Shown piece by piece: positions 44,207 to 52,694 of a DNA stretch of 64,000 bases. The first letter of the stretch is position 1. Each line of letters starts with the position of its first letter. Made by a program: the position numbers and the translations under genes. The notes under the pieces are model-generated. The model searched no databases. It was not told the origin of the DNA and saw nothing but the letters and a program-made list of their open reading frames with translations. Source of the stretch: CAVXHQ01 sp963789535 (lineage in GTDB: Bacteria; Pseudomonadota; Alphaproteobacteria; Rhodobacterales; Rhodobacteraceae); the NCBI GenBank assembly GCA_963789535.1, contig CAWBKU010000005.1, positions 1,984,001-2,048,000 of the forward strand, written 5' to 3'.

Positions 44207-45268
44207 CTATACCGCCCGCGCCGCCGATGTCGAGGTGGCCCGGCGCGCCGCGGCAGGCCCCGTCGAGCGACCGACCGTCAGTTCGGCCTCGAGCAGCATG
44301 TGTGCGGGGTCGGCGCCGGGGTCGCCGATCCGGTCGACCAGCATCTGCGCCAGCCGCGCCCCCGCCTCGCGCACCGACGAGCGGGTCGCGGTAAAGATCG
44401 GCACCGCGTCGCCGTTGGGCAGATAGGACAGCGCGTCGTCGTGGGTGATGATCGAGATGTCGCGGCCCATGACCAGCCCCGCCTCCTCGATGGCGCGGCG
44501 CGCCCCGAAGGCGCAGATGATCGACGAGACGAGGAAGGCGGTCGGCGGATCGTCCATCCGCAGCATCTCGCGGGCCGAGCGGTGGCCGAAGGTCTCGGTC
44601 ATCTCGCCCGAGCGCAGCAGGGCCGGGTCCAGCGCGACCCCGCGCGCGCCGAGCGCCTCGGCGTGGCCCAGCCTGCGGCGGTGCGCGAAGTCGAGGTATT
44701 CCAGACCGTTCAGCAGGCCGATGCGGCGGTGCCCGAGGTCGAGCAGGAAGTCGGTGGCGCGTCGGAACGCCGAGGCGTTGTTCACGTCGAGCCAGCAATA
44801 GGGTGTCGTCAGCCCCGAGGCGCGGCCGTGGACCGCGAACGGCAGGCCGATCTCGTCGAGCAGCGCCACCCGCGCGTCCGCCATCCGCGGCGCGTGCAGC
44901 ACGACGCCGTCGACCGAGCCGCGCGACTTGAGGTTGCGGTAGACCTGCGCCTCGTCGCCGTCCGGCACCATGGTGAGCATCATTTCATAGCCGAGGCGGA
45001 CATAGGTGCTGGCGGCGCCGGCGATGAAATCGGCGAAGATCGGGTTGACCATCTCGTGTTCAGAGGCGGTCGGGATGACGTGGCCGATGGCCATCGACTG
45101 GCCCGTCGCCAGACTCTTGGCGCGGGTGTTGGGGCGGTAGTTATGCTGCTCTGCGGCATGAAGGACGCGGCGTCGGGTCGCGTCGTTCACCTCGGGGTAG
45201 CCGTTCAGGGCGCGGCTTACCGTGGTCTGGCTGAGGCCGAGCGAGCGGGCCAGTTCCTTGAGGTTCAC
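44207..45268 (-). CDS. aglR: LacI-family transcriptional regulator of alpha-glucoside use
   Basis: AglR is a LacI/GalR regulator of 353 residues with an N-terminal helix-turn-helix (ELARSLGLSQTTVSRALNG, about residues 5-23), hinge and periplasmic-binding-protein-like sensor domain. It is divergent from aglE and convergent in sense with the GH1 and glk genes, so it probably represses both arms of the locus. Two palindromes in the upstream 436-base gap (45374-45389 and 45563-45578) fit LacI-family operators. The name comes from gene order in the Sinorhizobium agl operon. Confidence 0.9.
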   Translation of the reverse strand: MNLKELARSLGLSQTTVSRALNGYPEVNDATRRRVLHAAEQHNYRPNTRAKSLATGQSMAIGHVIPTASEHEMVNPIFADFIAGAASTYVRLGYEMMLTMVPDGDEAQVYRNLKSRGSVDGVVLHAPRMADARVALLDEIGLPFAVHGRASGLTTPYCWLDVNNASAFRRATDFLLDLGHRRIGLLNGLEYLDFAHRRRLGHAEALGARGVALDPALLRSGEMTETFGHRSAREMLRMDDPPTAFLVSSIICAFGARRAIEEAGLVMGRDISIITHDDALSYLPNGDAVPIFTATRSSVREAGARLAQMLVDRIGDPGADPAHMLLEAELTVGRSTGPAAARRATSTSAARAV

Positions 45269-45373
45269 GGCGCGACCCTCGCCGGGCGGCGGCGCGCGCG
45301 CACGGGCAGTCGGGTGTCCGGTAGGACAGGGGCGAAGCAGGCGGCGGGGGGCACAGGCGGCAGTCCGTTAGGG

Positions 45374-45389
45374 TTCAAAGCGCTTTCAA
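45374..45389. promoter_or_regulatory. LacI-family operator, aglR-proximal copy
   Basis: The sequence TTCAAAGCGCTTTCAA contains the perfect palindrome AAAGCGCTTT. It lies about 110 bases upstream of aglR and 189 bases (centre to centre) from the second copy, which shares CAAAGCGCTTT. It is the likely AglR site for autoregulation, or the partner for DNA looping. Confidence 0.65.
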
Positions 45390-45527
45390 ATCAGGTCGGA
45401 GACTAGCGTGCGGAACGGGTCGCGTCAAAGGGGCGGGAATGCGGCGGTGCGGCAAAGGTCGATGCTGCGACTGCACGATGGGCCTTTGTTTGCTGGGCGC
45501 GCAGATGCCCGCCGTGCACAAGCGCGA

Positions 45528-45556
45528 TTGACAATTGGAGGCGGCTGCGCGACGGT
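45528..45556 (+). promoter_or_regulatory. Possible aglE promoter
   Basis: A consensus -35 TTGACA sits at 45528-45533. The -10 region expected about 17 bases later (45551-45556, gacggt) matches poorly, as in many high-GC alphaproteobacterial promoters. The downstream operator would then overlap the start-site region, consistent with repression. Confidence 0.35.
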
Positions 45557-45562
45557 CACGCA

Positions 45563-45578
45563 TCCAAAGCGCTTTGAG
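45563..45578. promoter_or_regulatory. LacI-family operator, aglE-proximal copy
   Basis: A 12-base perfect palindrome CAAAGCGCTTTG (45565-45576) lies about 130 bases before the aglE start and just downstream of the TTGACA hexamer. It shares its core with the copy at 45374. Binding by AglR here would block transcription of aglEFGAK. Confidence 0.7.
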
Positions 45579-45704
45579 GCGAATCTCTGCCTGCCACGCC
45601 GTGACGGGGACCGCCGGTCCCGGATCCGGAATCGGTACGTCGCGAACGCGCAGACGATACAGAACACGACAGCGCGGCACATCCGCGCGATTGGGAGGAC
45701 GATC

Positions 45705-47060
45705 ATGAAAAAGACCCTGTTCGCAGGCAGCGCCGCTCTGGCGCTTATCGCCGGTTCGGCATTTGCCGAAGCTCACCTCATGGCCACGCCCGGCGAGGGC
45801 GACTGGACCTGGGACGGCTATGACGAGTTCGCCGCCGCAAACGATTTCGCCGGCCAGACCGTCACGGTCTTCGGCCCCTGGCTCCAGCCCGAGGACGGCA
45901 AGTTCCGCAACATGCTGGCGCTCTTCGCCGAGGCGACGGGCGCCGAGGTGATCTATACCGGCTCGGACGGGTTCGAGCAGCAGATCGTCATCGACGCCGA
46001 GTCGGGCTCTGCCCCGAACGTCGCGGTCTTTCCGCAGCCGGGCCTCGCCGCCGATATGGCGAGCCGTGGCCTGCTGACGCCGCTGGGCGACGAGATGCAG
46101 TCCTGGGTGACGGACAATTATGCCGCCGGCCAGTCCTGGGCCGATCTGGGCACCTTTGCCGATGCCGACGGCAACGACGCCTTCTATGGCGTGTTCTTCA
46201 ACGTGAACATCAAGTCGCTCGTCTGGTATGTCCCCGAGAACTTCGAGGATGCGGGCTACGAGGTGCCGACCACGATGGAAGACCTGCTGGCGCTGTCGCA
46301 GCAGATCGTCGACGACGGCGAGACGCCGTGGTGCATCGGTCTGGGATCGGGTCCGGCGACGGGTTGGCCCGCGACCGACTGGGTCGAGGACATCATGCTG
46401 CGGATCAACACGCCCGAGACCTACGACGCCTGGACGACCAACGAGCTGCCGTTCAACGCGCCCGAGGTGATCGAGGCGATCGAGACCTTCGGCACCTTCG
46501 CGCGCAACGACGACTGGGTCGCGGGCGGCGCCAGCTCGGTGGCCTCCACCGACTTCCGCGACAGCCCCAAGGGCCTCTTCGACAGCCCGCCGCAGTGCTA
46601 CATGCACCGTCAGGCGTCGTTCATTCCGGTCGAGTTCCCGGAAGGCACGGTGCTGGGGCAGGATGCCGACTTCTTCTACTTCCCCTCGTTCGCGGGCAAG
46701 GATCTGGGCAACCCGGTCCTCGGCGGCGGCACGGTCCTGGCCGTGACGAGCCCGTCGGATGCCACCACGGCGTTCATGCAGTTCCTCGAGCTGCCGGTCG
46801 CGCATGAGATCATGATGGCGCAGGGCGGGTTCCTCACGCCGCATTCGGGCGTCAACCTCGACCTCTACGAAAGCGACGCGCTGCGCGGTCAGGGCCAGAT
46901 CCTGCTCGATGCGACGACGTTCCGCTTCGACGGATCGGACCTGATGCCCGGCGGTGTCGGCGCGGGCACGTTCTGGACCGGCATGGTCGACTATGTCGGC
47001 GGTGCGGATGCGATGGACGTGGCGACGGCGATCCAGAATAGCTGGGACGCGCTGAAGTAA
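45705..47060 (+). CDS. aglE: Alpha-glucoside ABC transporter substrate-binding protein
   Basis: This is the periplasmic sugar-binding component. The 451-residue protein has a signal peptide (MKKTLFAGSAALALIAGSAFA) and the family-1 solute-binding fold, including VAVFPQPGLAADMASRGLL, WYVPENFEDAGYEVP and AMDVATAIQNSWDALK at the end. The start at 45705 follows GGGAGGA. It is the first gene of aglE-F-G-A-K, and a stable hairpin just after the stop may raise its level relative to the permeases. Confidence 0.93.
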   Translation: MKKTLFAGSAALALIAGSAFAEAHLMATPGEGDWTWDGYDEFAAANDFAGQTVTVFGPWLQPEDGKFRNMLALFAEATGAEVIYTGSDGFEQQIVIDAESGSAPNVAVFPQPGLAADMASRGLLTPLGDEMQSWVTDNYAAGQSWADLGTFADADGNDAFYGVFFNVNIKSLVWYVPENFEDAGYEVPTTMEDLLALSQQIVDDGETPWCIGLGSGPATGWPATDWVEDIMLRINTPETYDAWTTNELPFNAPEVIEAIETFGTFARNDDWVAGGASSVASTDFRDSPKGLFDSPPQCYMHRQASFIPVEFPEGTVLGQDADFFYFPSFAGKDLGNPVLGGGTVLAVTSPSDATTAFMQFLELPVAHEIMMAQGGFLTPHSGVNLDLYESDALRGQGQILLDATTFRFDGSDLMPGGVGAGTFWTGMVDYVGGADAMDVATAIQNSWDALK

Positions 47061-47080
47061 GGGCAAAAGCCCCGCAAAGG

Positions 47081-47107
47081 CCCCGGTCCGCCGCGTGCGG
47101 GCCGGGG
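47081..47107 (+). terminator. Stem-loop after aglE, likely partial terminator or mRNA stabiliser
   Basis: An 11-bp stem (47081-47091 with 47097-47107, one G-T pair) encloses a five-base loop, about 20 bases after the aglE stop. There is no U-run. In binding-protein operons such intercistronic hairpins allow more binding protein than permease to be made; that role is inferred here. Confidence 0.6.
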
Positions 47108-47243
47108 TGCATCCATGCGAGACGAGACGACGACGCCCCGCCCGGGGTGAGACGACCGGACACCGGGGAGGGTGGACGCAAGGGACGGATCGGGCCGGAC
47201 CGGCGCGATCGCGCCAGAACCGGCGGCGCCAGGGAGGGCAGCC

Positions 47244-48464
47244 ATGAACCCCGCACTACAGGGCCTTATCACCGTCGTCATCGGCGTCGGCGGCTGCATC
47301 GGATACTTCTATTTCTCCAATATGTTGCTCGACAAGGTGCTGTTCCCGCCCACGGGCAAGAACGCCGGCCGCAACATCAACCGCGCCGAGAGCATCCGCC
47401 CCTGGCTCTTTCTCGCGCCGGCCCTCATCGCGCTGGGCCTTTACCTTGCCTATCCCGTCTTTGCGACGCTGTGGTATTCGGTGACGGACCGCGATCAGGG
47501 CGGCGCCTTCGTCGGGTTCGCCAATTATTCCCAGATGATGGACGACCCGAAGTTCTGGGAAGCGCTCAAGAACAACATGATGTGGCTCATCATCGTGCCT
47601 GCCGCGTCGACGGCCTTCGGCCTGCTGGCGGCACAACTGACCGACCGGATCCGCTGGGGCGCCATCGCCAAGTCCTTCATCTTCATGCCGATGGCGATCT
47701 CCTTCGTCGGCGCCTCGGTGATCTTCAAGCTGATCTACGACAGCCGCCCCGAGGATGTGGCGCAGATCGGCGTGCTGAACGCGCTGTGGATGAAGTTCGA
47801 CGGCGGGGCCGGGTCGTTCCTCGTGCTGCGTCTCGGTCCTGCGATCCTCGGCCTCGCGCTGGTCGGGGGGCTGGGTTTCCTGGCGTGGAGCCTGATCAGG
47901 GGCGCAGCGATCAGACCCTTGTGGACCAAGGGCCTGAGCTATGTGACCGCCGCCGCCTGCGCGGTCCTCGCCGTCTGGCTGCTCATCGGTATTCCCGGCC
48001 TCTTTACCGCGACGTTCGACTATGGCGAGCCGCAGCAATGGCTGACGGTGCCGTTCTGGAACAACTTCCTGCTGATGATCGTGCTCATCTGGATCCAGAC
48101 CGGGTTCGCCATGGTGATCCTGTCGGCGGCGCTGCGCGGCATCCCGGAAGAGACGATCGAGGCGGCCATCATCGACGGCGCCAACCCGTTCCAGGTGTTC
48201 TTCCGCATCAAGATGCCGCAGATCGCCACCACCATCGTCGTCGTCTGGACCACGATCACCATCGTCGTCCTCAAGGTCTTTGACATCGTGTTCGCGATGA
48301 CGAACGGCCAGTGGGAAACGCAGGTCCTCGCCAACTTCATGTATGAAAAGCTGTTCCGCGCCTTCGACTGGGGCGTCGGCTCGGCGGCGGCCATGGTCAT
48401 CATGATCCTCGTCTCGCCGATCCTGATCTGGAACGTCTACAACGCCCGCAAGGAGATGCGCTGA
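47244..48464 (+). CDS. aglF: Alpha-glucoside ABC transporter permease AglF
   Basis: This inner-membrane permease has 406 residues, longer than most sugar permeases because of an extra N-terminal helix (GLITVVIGVGGCIGYFYFSN) and a hydrophobic central insertion (about residues 195-255). The EAA-type ATPase contact loop is EETIEAAIIDGANPFQVFFRIKMPQI (about 310-335). The start at 47244 follows GGGAGGG. With AglG it forms the channel driven by AglK. Confidence 0.93.
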   Translation: MNPALQGLITVVIGVGGCIGYFYFSNMLLDKVLFPPTGKNAGRNINRAESIRPWLFLAPALIALGLYLAYPVFATLWYSVTDRDQGGAFVGFANYSQMMDDPKFWEALKNNMMWLIIVPAASTAFGLLAAQLTDRIRWGAIAKSFIFMPMAISFVGASVIFKLIYDSRPEDVAQIGVLNALWMKFDGGAGSFLVLRLGPAILGLALVGGLGFLAWSLIRGAAIRPLWTKGLSYVTAAACAVLAVWLLIGIPGLFTATFDYGEPQQWLTVPFWNNFLLMIVLIWIQTGFAMVILSAALRGIPEETIEAAIIDGANPFQVFFRIKMPQIATTIVVVWTTITIVVLKVFDIVFAMTNGQWETQVLANFMYEKLFRAFDWGVGSAAAMVIMILVSPILIWNVYNARKEMR

Positions 48465-48509
48465 TGGACCGTTCCGCCCGCACCGCCGCAACCGCCCGGA
48501 GGCCGCACC

Positions 48510-49868
48510 ATGGATAGCATCGCAGGTTCCAAGCCGACCCTCGTCTGGGCGGTGCACCTGTCGGCGGCACTCCTCGTGCTGCTGTGGATATTCCCGACCG
48601 TCGGCCTGCTGGTCTCGTCGTTCCGGACCGGCGACCAGATCGCGTCGTCGGGCTGGTGGGCGGCGATGTTTCCGTCCGAACAGAGCTTTCAGTTGCGGAC
48701 CGCGGGCGCCGGGGATCAGGCGCTGGTCGACGGCCTCTATACCGTCTCGGGCAACCTCTTCGTGGTCGACGGGCGCGTCGCCGTGCCGGAGGAAGGGGAA
48801 CCCGAGATTCCCTACGAGATCGTGAGCTGGGGCGTCTCGTCGCGCGATATCGCGGCACATGCGCCGGGCGACGCGGTCGACATGGGCGACGGCGAGATCG
48901 TCACCGTGCAGTCGAACGGCGATTATGTGTTCACCTCGGCCGAGGAGATGGGCGGACGCGGCCAGCGGATTTTCGTGACCGCCGAATCGCCGCCCGAATT
49001 CACCTTTGCCAACTATGACGCGATCATCGGCAAGGGGATCGTGCAGGCGGTGCTGCTCTATGGTGTGATCGCGGCGGTCGTCGGGGTCGCTGCGGTATGG
49101 GGGGCGGCGCGCATGGGCCTGTCGCAGCCCAAACCGATCGGCGTCACCCTCGGTGTCGCGATCTTTGCCTTTGCGTTCTGGTGGACGGCGAGTTCGGGCG
49201 AGATGTCGGCGAGCACCGGGACGGACAACATGGTCAAGGCGTTCTTCAACACGCTGACCGTGACGATCCCCGCGACCATCATCCCGATCCTGATCGCGGC
49301 ATTCGCCGCCTATGCGCTGGCGTGGATGGACTTTCCGGGGCGCGCGCTGCTCATCTCTGCCATCGTCGGCCTGCTCGTCGTGCCGCTGCAACTGGCGCTG
49401 ATCCCGCTGCTGACGCTCCATAACCAGATCGGCATCGGCAAGGGCTATCTCGGGGTGTGGCTCGCGCATACCGGGTTCGGCCTGCCGCTCGCGATCTATC
49501 TGCTGCGCAACTATATGGTCGGCCTGCCGCGCGACATCATCGAGAACGCCAAGGTCGACGGGGCGACGGATTTCCAGATATTCACCAAGATCATCCTGCC
49601 TCTGTCGTTTCCGGCGCTCGCCTCCTTTGCGATCTTCCAGTTCCTGTGGACGTGGAACGATCTGCTGGTGGCACAGGTGTTCCTGATCGACTCGTCGGGC
49701 CAGACAACCGTGATGACCCGCCAGATCGTCGAGCTGCTGGGCACGCGCGGCGGCAACTGGGAGATCCTGGCGACCGCCGCCTTCGTGTCGATCGCGGTGC
49801 CGCTGGGCGTGTTCTTCGCGATGCAGAAATATCTGGTCCGCGGCCTGCTGGCCGGGTCGGTGAAATAG
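48510..49868 (+). CDS. aglG: Alpha-glucoside ABC transporter permease AglG
   Basis: The second permease subunit has 452 residues. The first helix (about residues 12-36) is followed by a large polar insert of about 130 residues, predicted periplasmic, before the remaining helices. The EAA loop is ENAKVDGATDFQIFTKIILP. GGAGG at 48497-48501 decides the ATG at 48510. It lies four bases before aglA. Confidence 0.93.
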   Translation: MDSIAGSKPTLVWAVHLSAALLVLLWIFPTVGLLVSSFRTGDQIASSGWWAAMFPSEQSFQLRTAGAGDQALVDGLYTVSGNLFVVDGRVAVPEEGEPEIPYEIVSWGVSSRDIAAHAPGDAVDMGDGEIVTVQSNGDYVFTSAEEMGGRGQRIFVTAESPPEFTFANYDAIIGKGIVQAVLLYGVIAAVVGVAAVWGAARMGLSQPKPIGVTLGVAIFAFAFWWTASSGEMSASTGTDNMVKAFFNTLTVTIPATIIPILIAAFAAYALAWMDFPGRALLISAIVGLLVVPLQLALIPLLTLHNQIGIGKGYLGVWLAHTGFGLPLAIYLLRNYMVGLPRDIIENAKVDGATDFQIFTKIILPLSFPALASFAIFQFLWTWNDLLVAQVFLIDSSGQTTVMTRQIVELLGTRGGNWEILATAAFVSIAVPLGVFFAMQKYLVRGLLAGSVK

Positions 49869-49872
49869 GGCG

Positions 49873-51534
49873 ATGCAGATGCACGCCGCCGCCCAGCCCA
49901 TCGTCGCCGCCCCCGGCACCACCGCAGAATGGTGGCGGGGGGCGATCATCTATCAGATCTATCCCCGCTCGTTCCAGGACAGTTCCGGCGACGGGATCGG
50001 CGATCTCGCGGGGATCGTGACACGGCTCGACTATATCGCGTCCCTCGGCGTCGATGCGATCTGGATTTCGCCGTTCTTCACCTCGCCGATGAAGGATTTC
50101 GGCTATGACGTGAGCGATTACTGTGACGTCGACCCGATGTTCGGCAGCCTCGCCGATTTCGACGCGGTGGTGACGCGGGCGCACGCGCTGGGCCTCAGGG
50201 TGATGATCGACCTGGTGCTGTCGCATACCTCGGACCAGCATCCGTGGTTCATCGAGAGCAAGGCGGACAGGAGCAATGCGAAGTGCGACTGGTATGTCTG
50301 GGCGGATGCGAAACCCGACGGGTCGCCGCCGAACAACTGGCTGTCGATCTTCGGCGGTCCGGCCTGGCAGTGGCACGGCGGGCGGATGCAGTATTACCTG
50401 CACAACTTCCTGACCTCGCAGCCCGACCTGAACTTTCACACGCCCGCCGTGCAGGAGGCGCTGCTGGATGTCGAGCGGTTCTGGCTCGCGCGCGGCGTCG
50501 ACGGGTTCCGGCTCGACACGATCAACTTCTACTTCGCCGACCTCTATCTGCGCGACAATCCGGCCCTGCCGCCCGAGCGGCGCAACGACACGATCGCCCC
50601 CGCGGTGAACCCCTACAACTGGCAGGACCACGTCCATTCCAAGAACCAGCCCGAGAACATCGAGTTCCTGAAGCGGTTCGGCGCCGAGATGGTCCCGTTT
50701 GACGCCGCCGCCGTGGGCGAGGTGGGCGACGCGCAGCGCGGCCTCGAGATCATGGCGGAATATACCTCGGGCGGCGACAAGGTGCAGATGTGCTATCCGT
50801 TCGAGATGTTGCAGCCGCATCGCCTTACCGCCGGCGCGCTGGTCGAGACCTTCGCGCGGCTGAACTATGCCGCACCCGATGCCTGGCCCTGCTGGGCCTA
50901 TTCCAACCACGACGTCATCCGGCACGTCACGCGCTGGGAACTTTCGGATGCGGCGGCAAGGGCCTACACGACGCTGCTGATGTGCCTGCGCGGATCGGTC
51001 TGCCTCTATCAGGGCGAGGAACTCGGCCTGCCGGAGGCCGACGTGCCGTTCGAGGCATTGCAGGATCCCTACGGCATCCAGTTCTGGCCCGAGTTCAAGG
51101 GGCGCGACGGCTGCCGCACGCCGATGGTCTGGGAGGCGTCGAACACCAACGCCGGATTTTCGGACGGGGAGGCGTGGCTGCCCGTCGACGACCGGCACCG
51201 CGCCCTTGCCGTGGCCCGGCAGGAGGCGGATGCCGGCGCCCTGCTGCATCATTACCGCCGCGCCATCGCGCTGCGCCACGCCGAACCGGCCCTCGCGCGC
51301 GGGGCCATGGCGCAGCCCGAGCAGACCGGCGACGTGGTGAGTTTCACGCGGACCCACGCCGGGCGCACCCTGTTCTGCGCCTTCAACCTCGGCGCCGCAC
51401 CCGGCGAGTGCCTGCCGCCCGAGGGCACGCTCGCCCCGCTCGACTGCGGGATCGACATGGCCGGGGCGGAGCCGGGCAAACGGCTGCACCTCGGGCCGTG
51501 GGAATGTTTCATCGCGGCGACGGGTGCCGACTAG
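49873..51534 (+). CDS. aglA: Alpha-glucosidase, glycoside hydrolase family 13
   Basis: This cytoplasmic enzyme hydrolyses imported alpha-glucosides such as sucrose, maltose or trehalose analogues. The 553-residue protein has the GH13 regions: YQIYPRSFQDSSGDGIGDL, DLVLSHTSDQHPWF, the nucleophile Asp in DGFRLDTINF, the general acid Glu in AVGEVGDAQ and the transition-state Asp in YSNHDVIRHVTRW. There is no signal peptide. It is within the agl transport operon between aglG and aglK. Confidence 0.94.
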   Translation: MQMHAAAQPIVAAPGTTAEWWRGAIIYQIYPRSFQDSSGDGIGDLAGIVTRLDYIASLGVDAIWISPFFTSPMKDFGYDVSDYCDVDPMFGSLADFDAVVTRAHALGLRVMIDLVLSHTSDQHPWFIESKADRSNAKCDWYVWADAKPDGSPPNNWLSIFGGPAWQWHGGRMQYYLHNFLTSQPDLNFHTPAVQEALLDVERFWLARGVDGFRLDTINFYFADLYLRDNPALPPERRNDTIAPAVNPYNWQDHVHSKNQPENIEFLKRFGAEMVPFDAAAVGEVGDAQRGLEIMAEYTSGGDKVQMCYPFEMLQPHRLTAGALVETFARLNYAAPDAWPCWAYSNHDVIRHVTRWELSDAAARAYTTLLMCLRGSVCLYQGEELGLPEADVPFEALQDPYGIQFWPEFKGRDGCRTPMVWEASNTNAGFSDGEAWLPVDDRHRALAVARQEADAGALLHHYRRAIALRHAEPALARGAMAQPEQTGDVVSFTRTHAGRTLFCAFNLGAAPGECLPPEGTLAPLDCGIDMAGAEPGKRLHLGPWECFIAATGAD

Positions 51535-51588
51535 ACAGACGGACGGCCCCGCGCGCGGCGCGGCGGGACGCAATTTTGGGAGAGAACG

Positions 51589-52677
51589 ATGGCCGACCTC
51601 AAGCTCACGAAAGTCGCCAAGACCTATGGCGGCTCGGTCGATGTCCTCAAGAACATCAACCTCGACATAAAGCGGGGCGAGCTGATCGTCTTCGTCGGCC
51701 CGTCCGGCTGTGGCAAGTCGACGCTGTTGCGGATGATCGCGGGCCTCGAGAGCATCACCGGCGGCGAATTGCAGATCGACGGGCAGGTGGTCAACGACGT
51801 GCCGCCCGCGCAACGCGGCATCGCCATGGTGTTCCAGAGCTACGCCCTCTATCCGCACATGACGGTGCGCGACAACATGACCTTCGCCCTGAAACTCGCG
51901 AAGAAGACACCCAAGGAGATCGACGCGGCAGTGTCCAAGGCGTCGCGGATCCTGCAACTCGAACCCTACCTCGACCGCCTGCCCAAGGCGCTGTCGGGCG
52001 GTCAGCGCCAGCGGGTCGCCATCGGCCGCTCGATCGTGCGCGACCCCAAGGTCTATCTCTTCGACGAGCCGCTGTCGAACCTCGACGCCGCGCTGCGGGT
52101 CGCCACACGGATCGAGATCGCGCAGTTGAAGGAATCGATGCCGGATTCGACGATGATCTACGTCACCCACGATCAGGTCGAGGCGATGACGCTTGCGACG
52201 CGGATCGTGGTGCTGGCCAACAAGGGGATCGCGCAGGTCGGCTCGCCGCTCGAGCTCTATGAGCGGCCCGAGAACGAGTTCGTGGCACAGTTCATCGGCT
52301 CGCCGTCGATGAACCTGATGGCCGGCACGATCACCGACACCGGGCAGCGCACGACGGTCAAGCTCGACGCCGGCGGCACGGCGATTTCGGCGGTGCCGAC
52401 GCAGGAGGCCGACAAGGGCAAGAAGGTCAACGTCGGCGTGCGCCCCGAGGATCTGGTGCCGACCGAGGGGACGCCGCTGTTCGAGGGCAAGGTGAACTTT
52501 ACCGAGGCCCTCGGCGAGGTGACGATCCTCTATTTCGATCCGCAGCAGGGCGCCGACAGCGTGGTGGGCAAACTGCCCGGTATCCATGGCGATCTGCGCG
52601 GCCAGCCCGTGCGCCTGACGGCGGCACCCGAAAAAGTGCAGATATTTCACGAAGGGCGTTCGCTCTACTACCGTTAG
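51589..52677 (+). CDS. aglK: Sugar ABC transporter ATP-binding protein, UgpC/MalK type
   Basis: This is the ATPase of the alpha-glucoside transporter. The 362-residue protein has Walker A GPSGCGKST (about residues 37-45), the Q-loop in VFQSYALYPHMTV, the ABC signature LSGGQRQRVA, Walker B VYLFDEPLSNLDA and a C-terminal MalK-like regulatory domain (VGVRPEDLVP). It has its own ribosome site (gggagag) and closes the agl operon. Confidence 0.95.
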   Translation: MADLKLTKVAKTYGGSVDVLKNINLDIKRGELIVFVGPSGCGKSTLLRMIAGLESITGGELQIDGQVVNDVPPAQRGIAMVFQSYALYPHMTVRDNMTFALKLAKKTPKEIDAAVSKASRILQLEPYLDRLPKALSGGQRQRVAIGRSIVRDPKVYLFDEPLSNLDAALRVATRIEIAQLKESMPDSTMIYVTHDQVEAMTLATRIVVLANKGIAQVGSPLELYERPENEFVAQFIGSPSMNLMAGTITDTGQRTTVKLDAGGTAISAVPTQEADKGKKVNVGVRPEDLVPTEGTPLFEGKVNFTEALGEVTILYFDPQQGADSVVGKLPGIHGDLRGQPVRLTAAPEKVQIFHEGRSLYYR

Positions 52678-52694
52678 GGTCTATCTGATCCCTC

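Larger units (their letters stand above)
45269..45704. other. Divergent aglR-aglE control region
   Basis: This is the only gap above 300 bases. It holds two LacI-type palindromes and one TTGACA hexamer, listed separately. The aglR-proximal half is GC-rich with no further recognised signal. The last 30 bases before aglE contain GGGAGGA as ribosome site. No leader peptide or riboswitch was seen. Confidence 0.7.
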
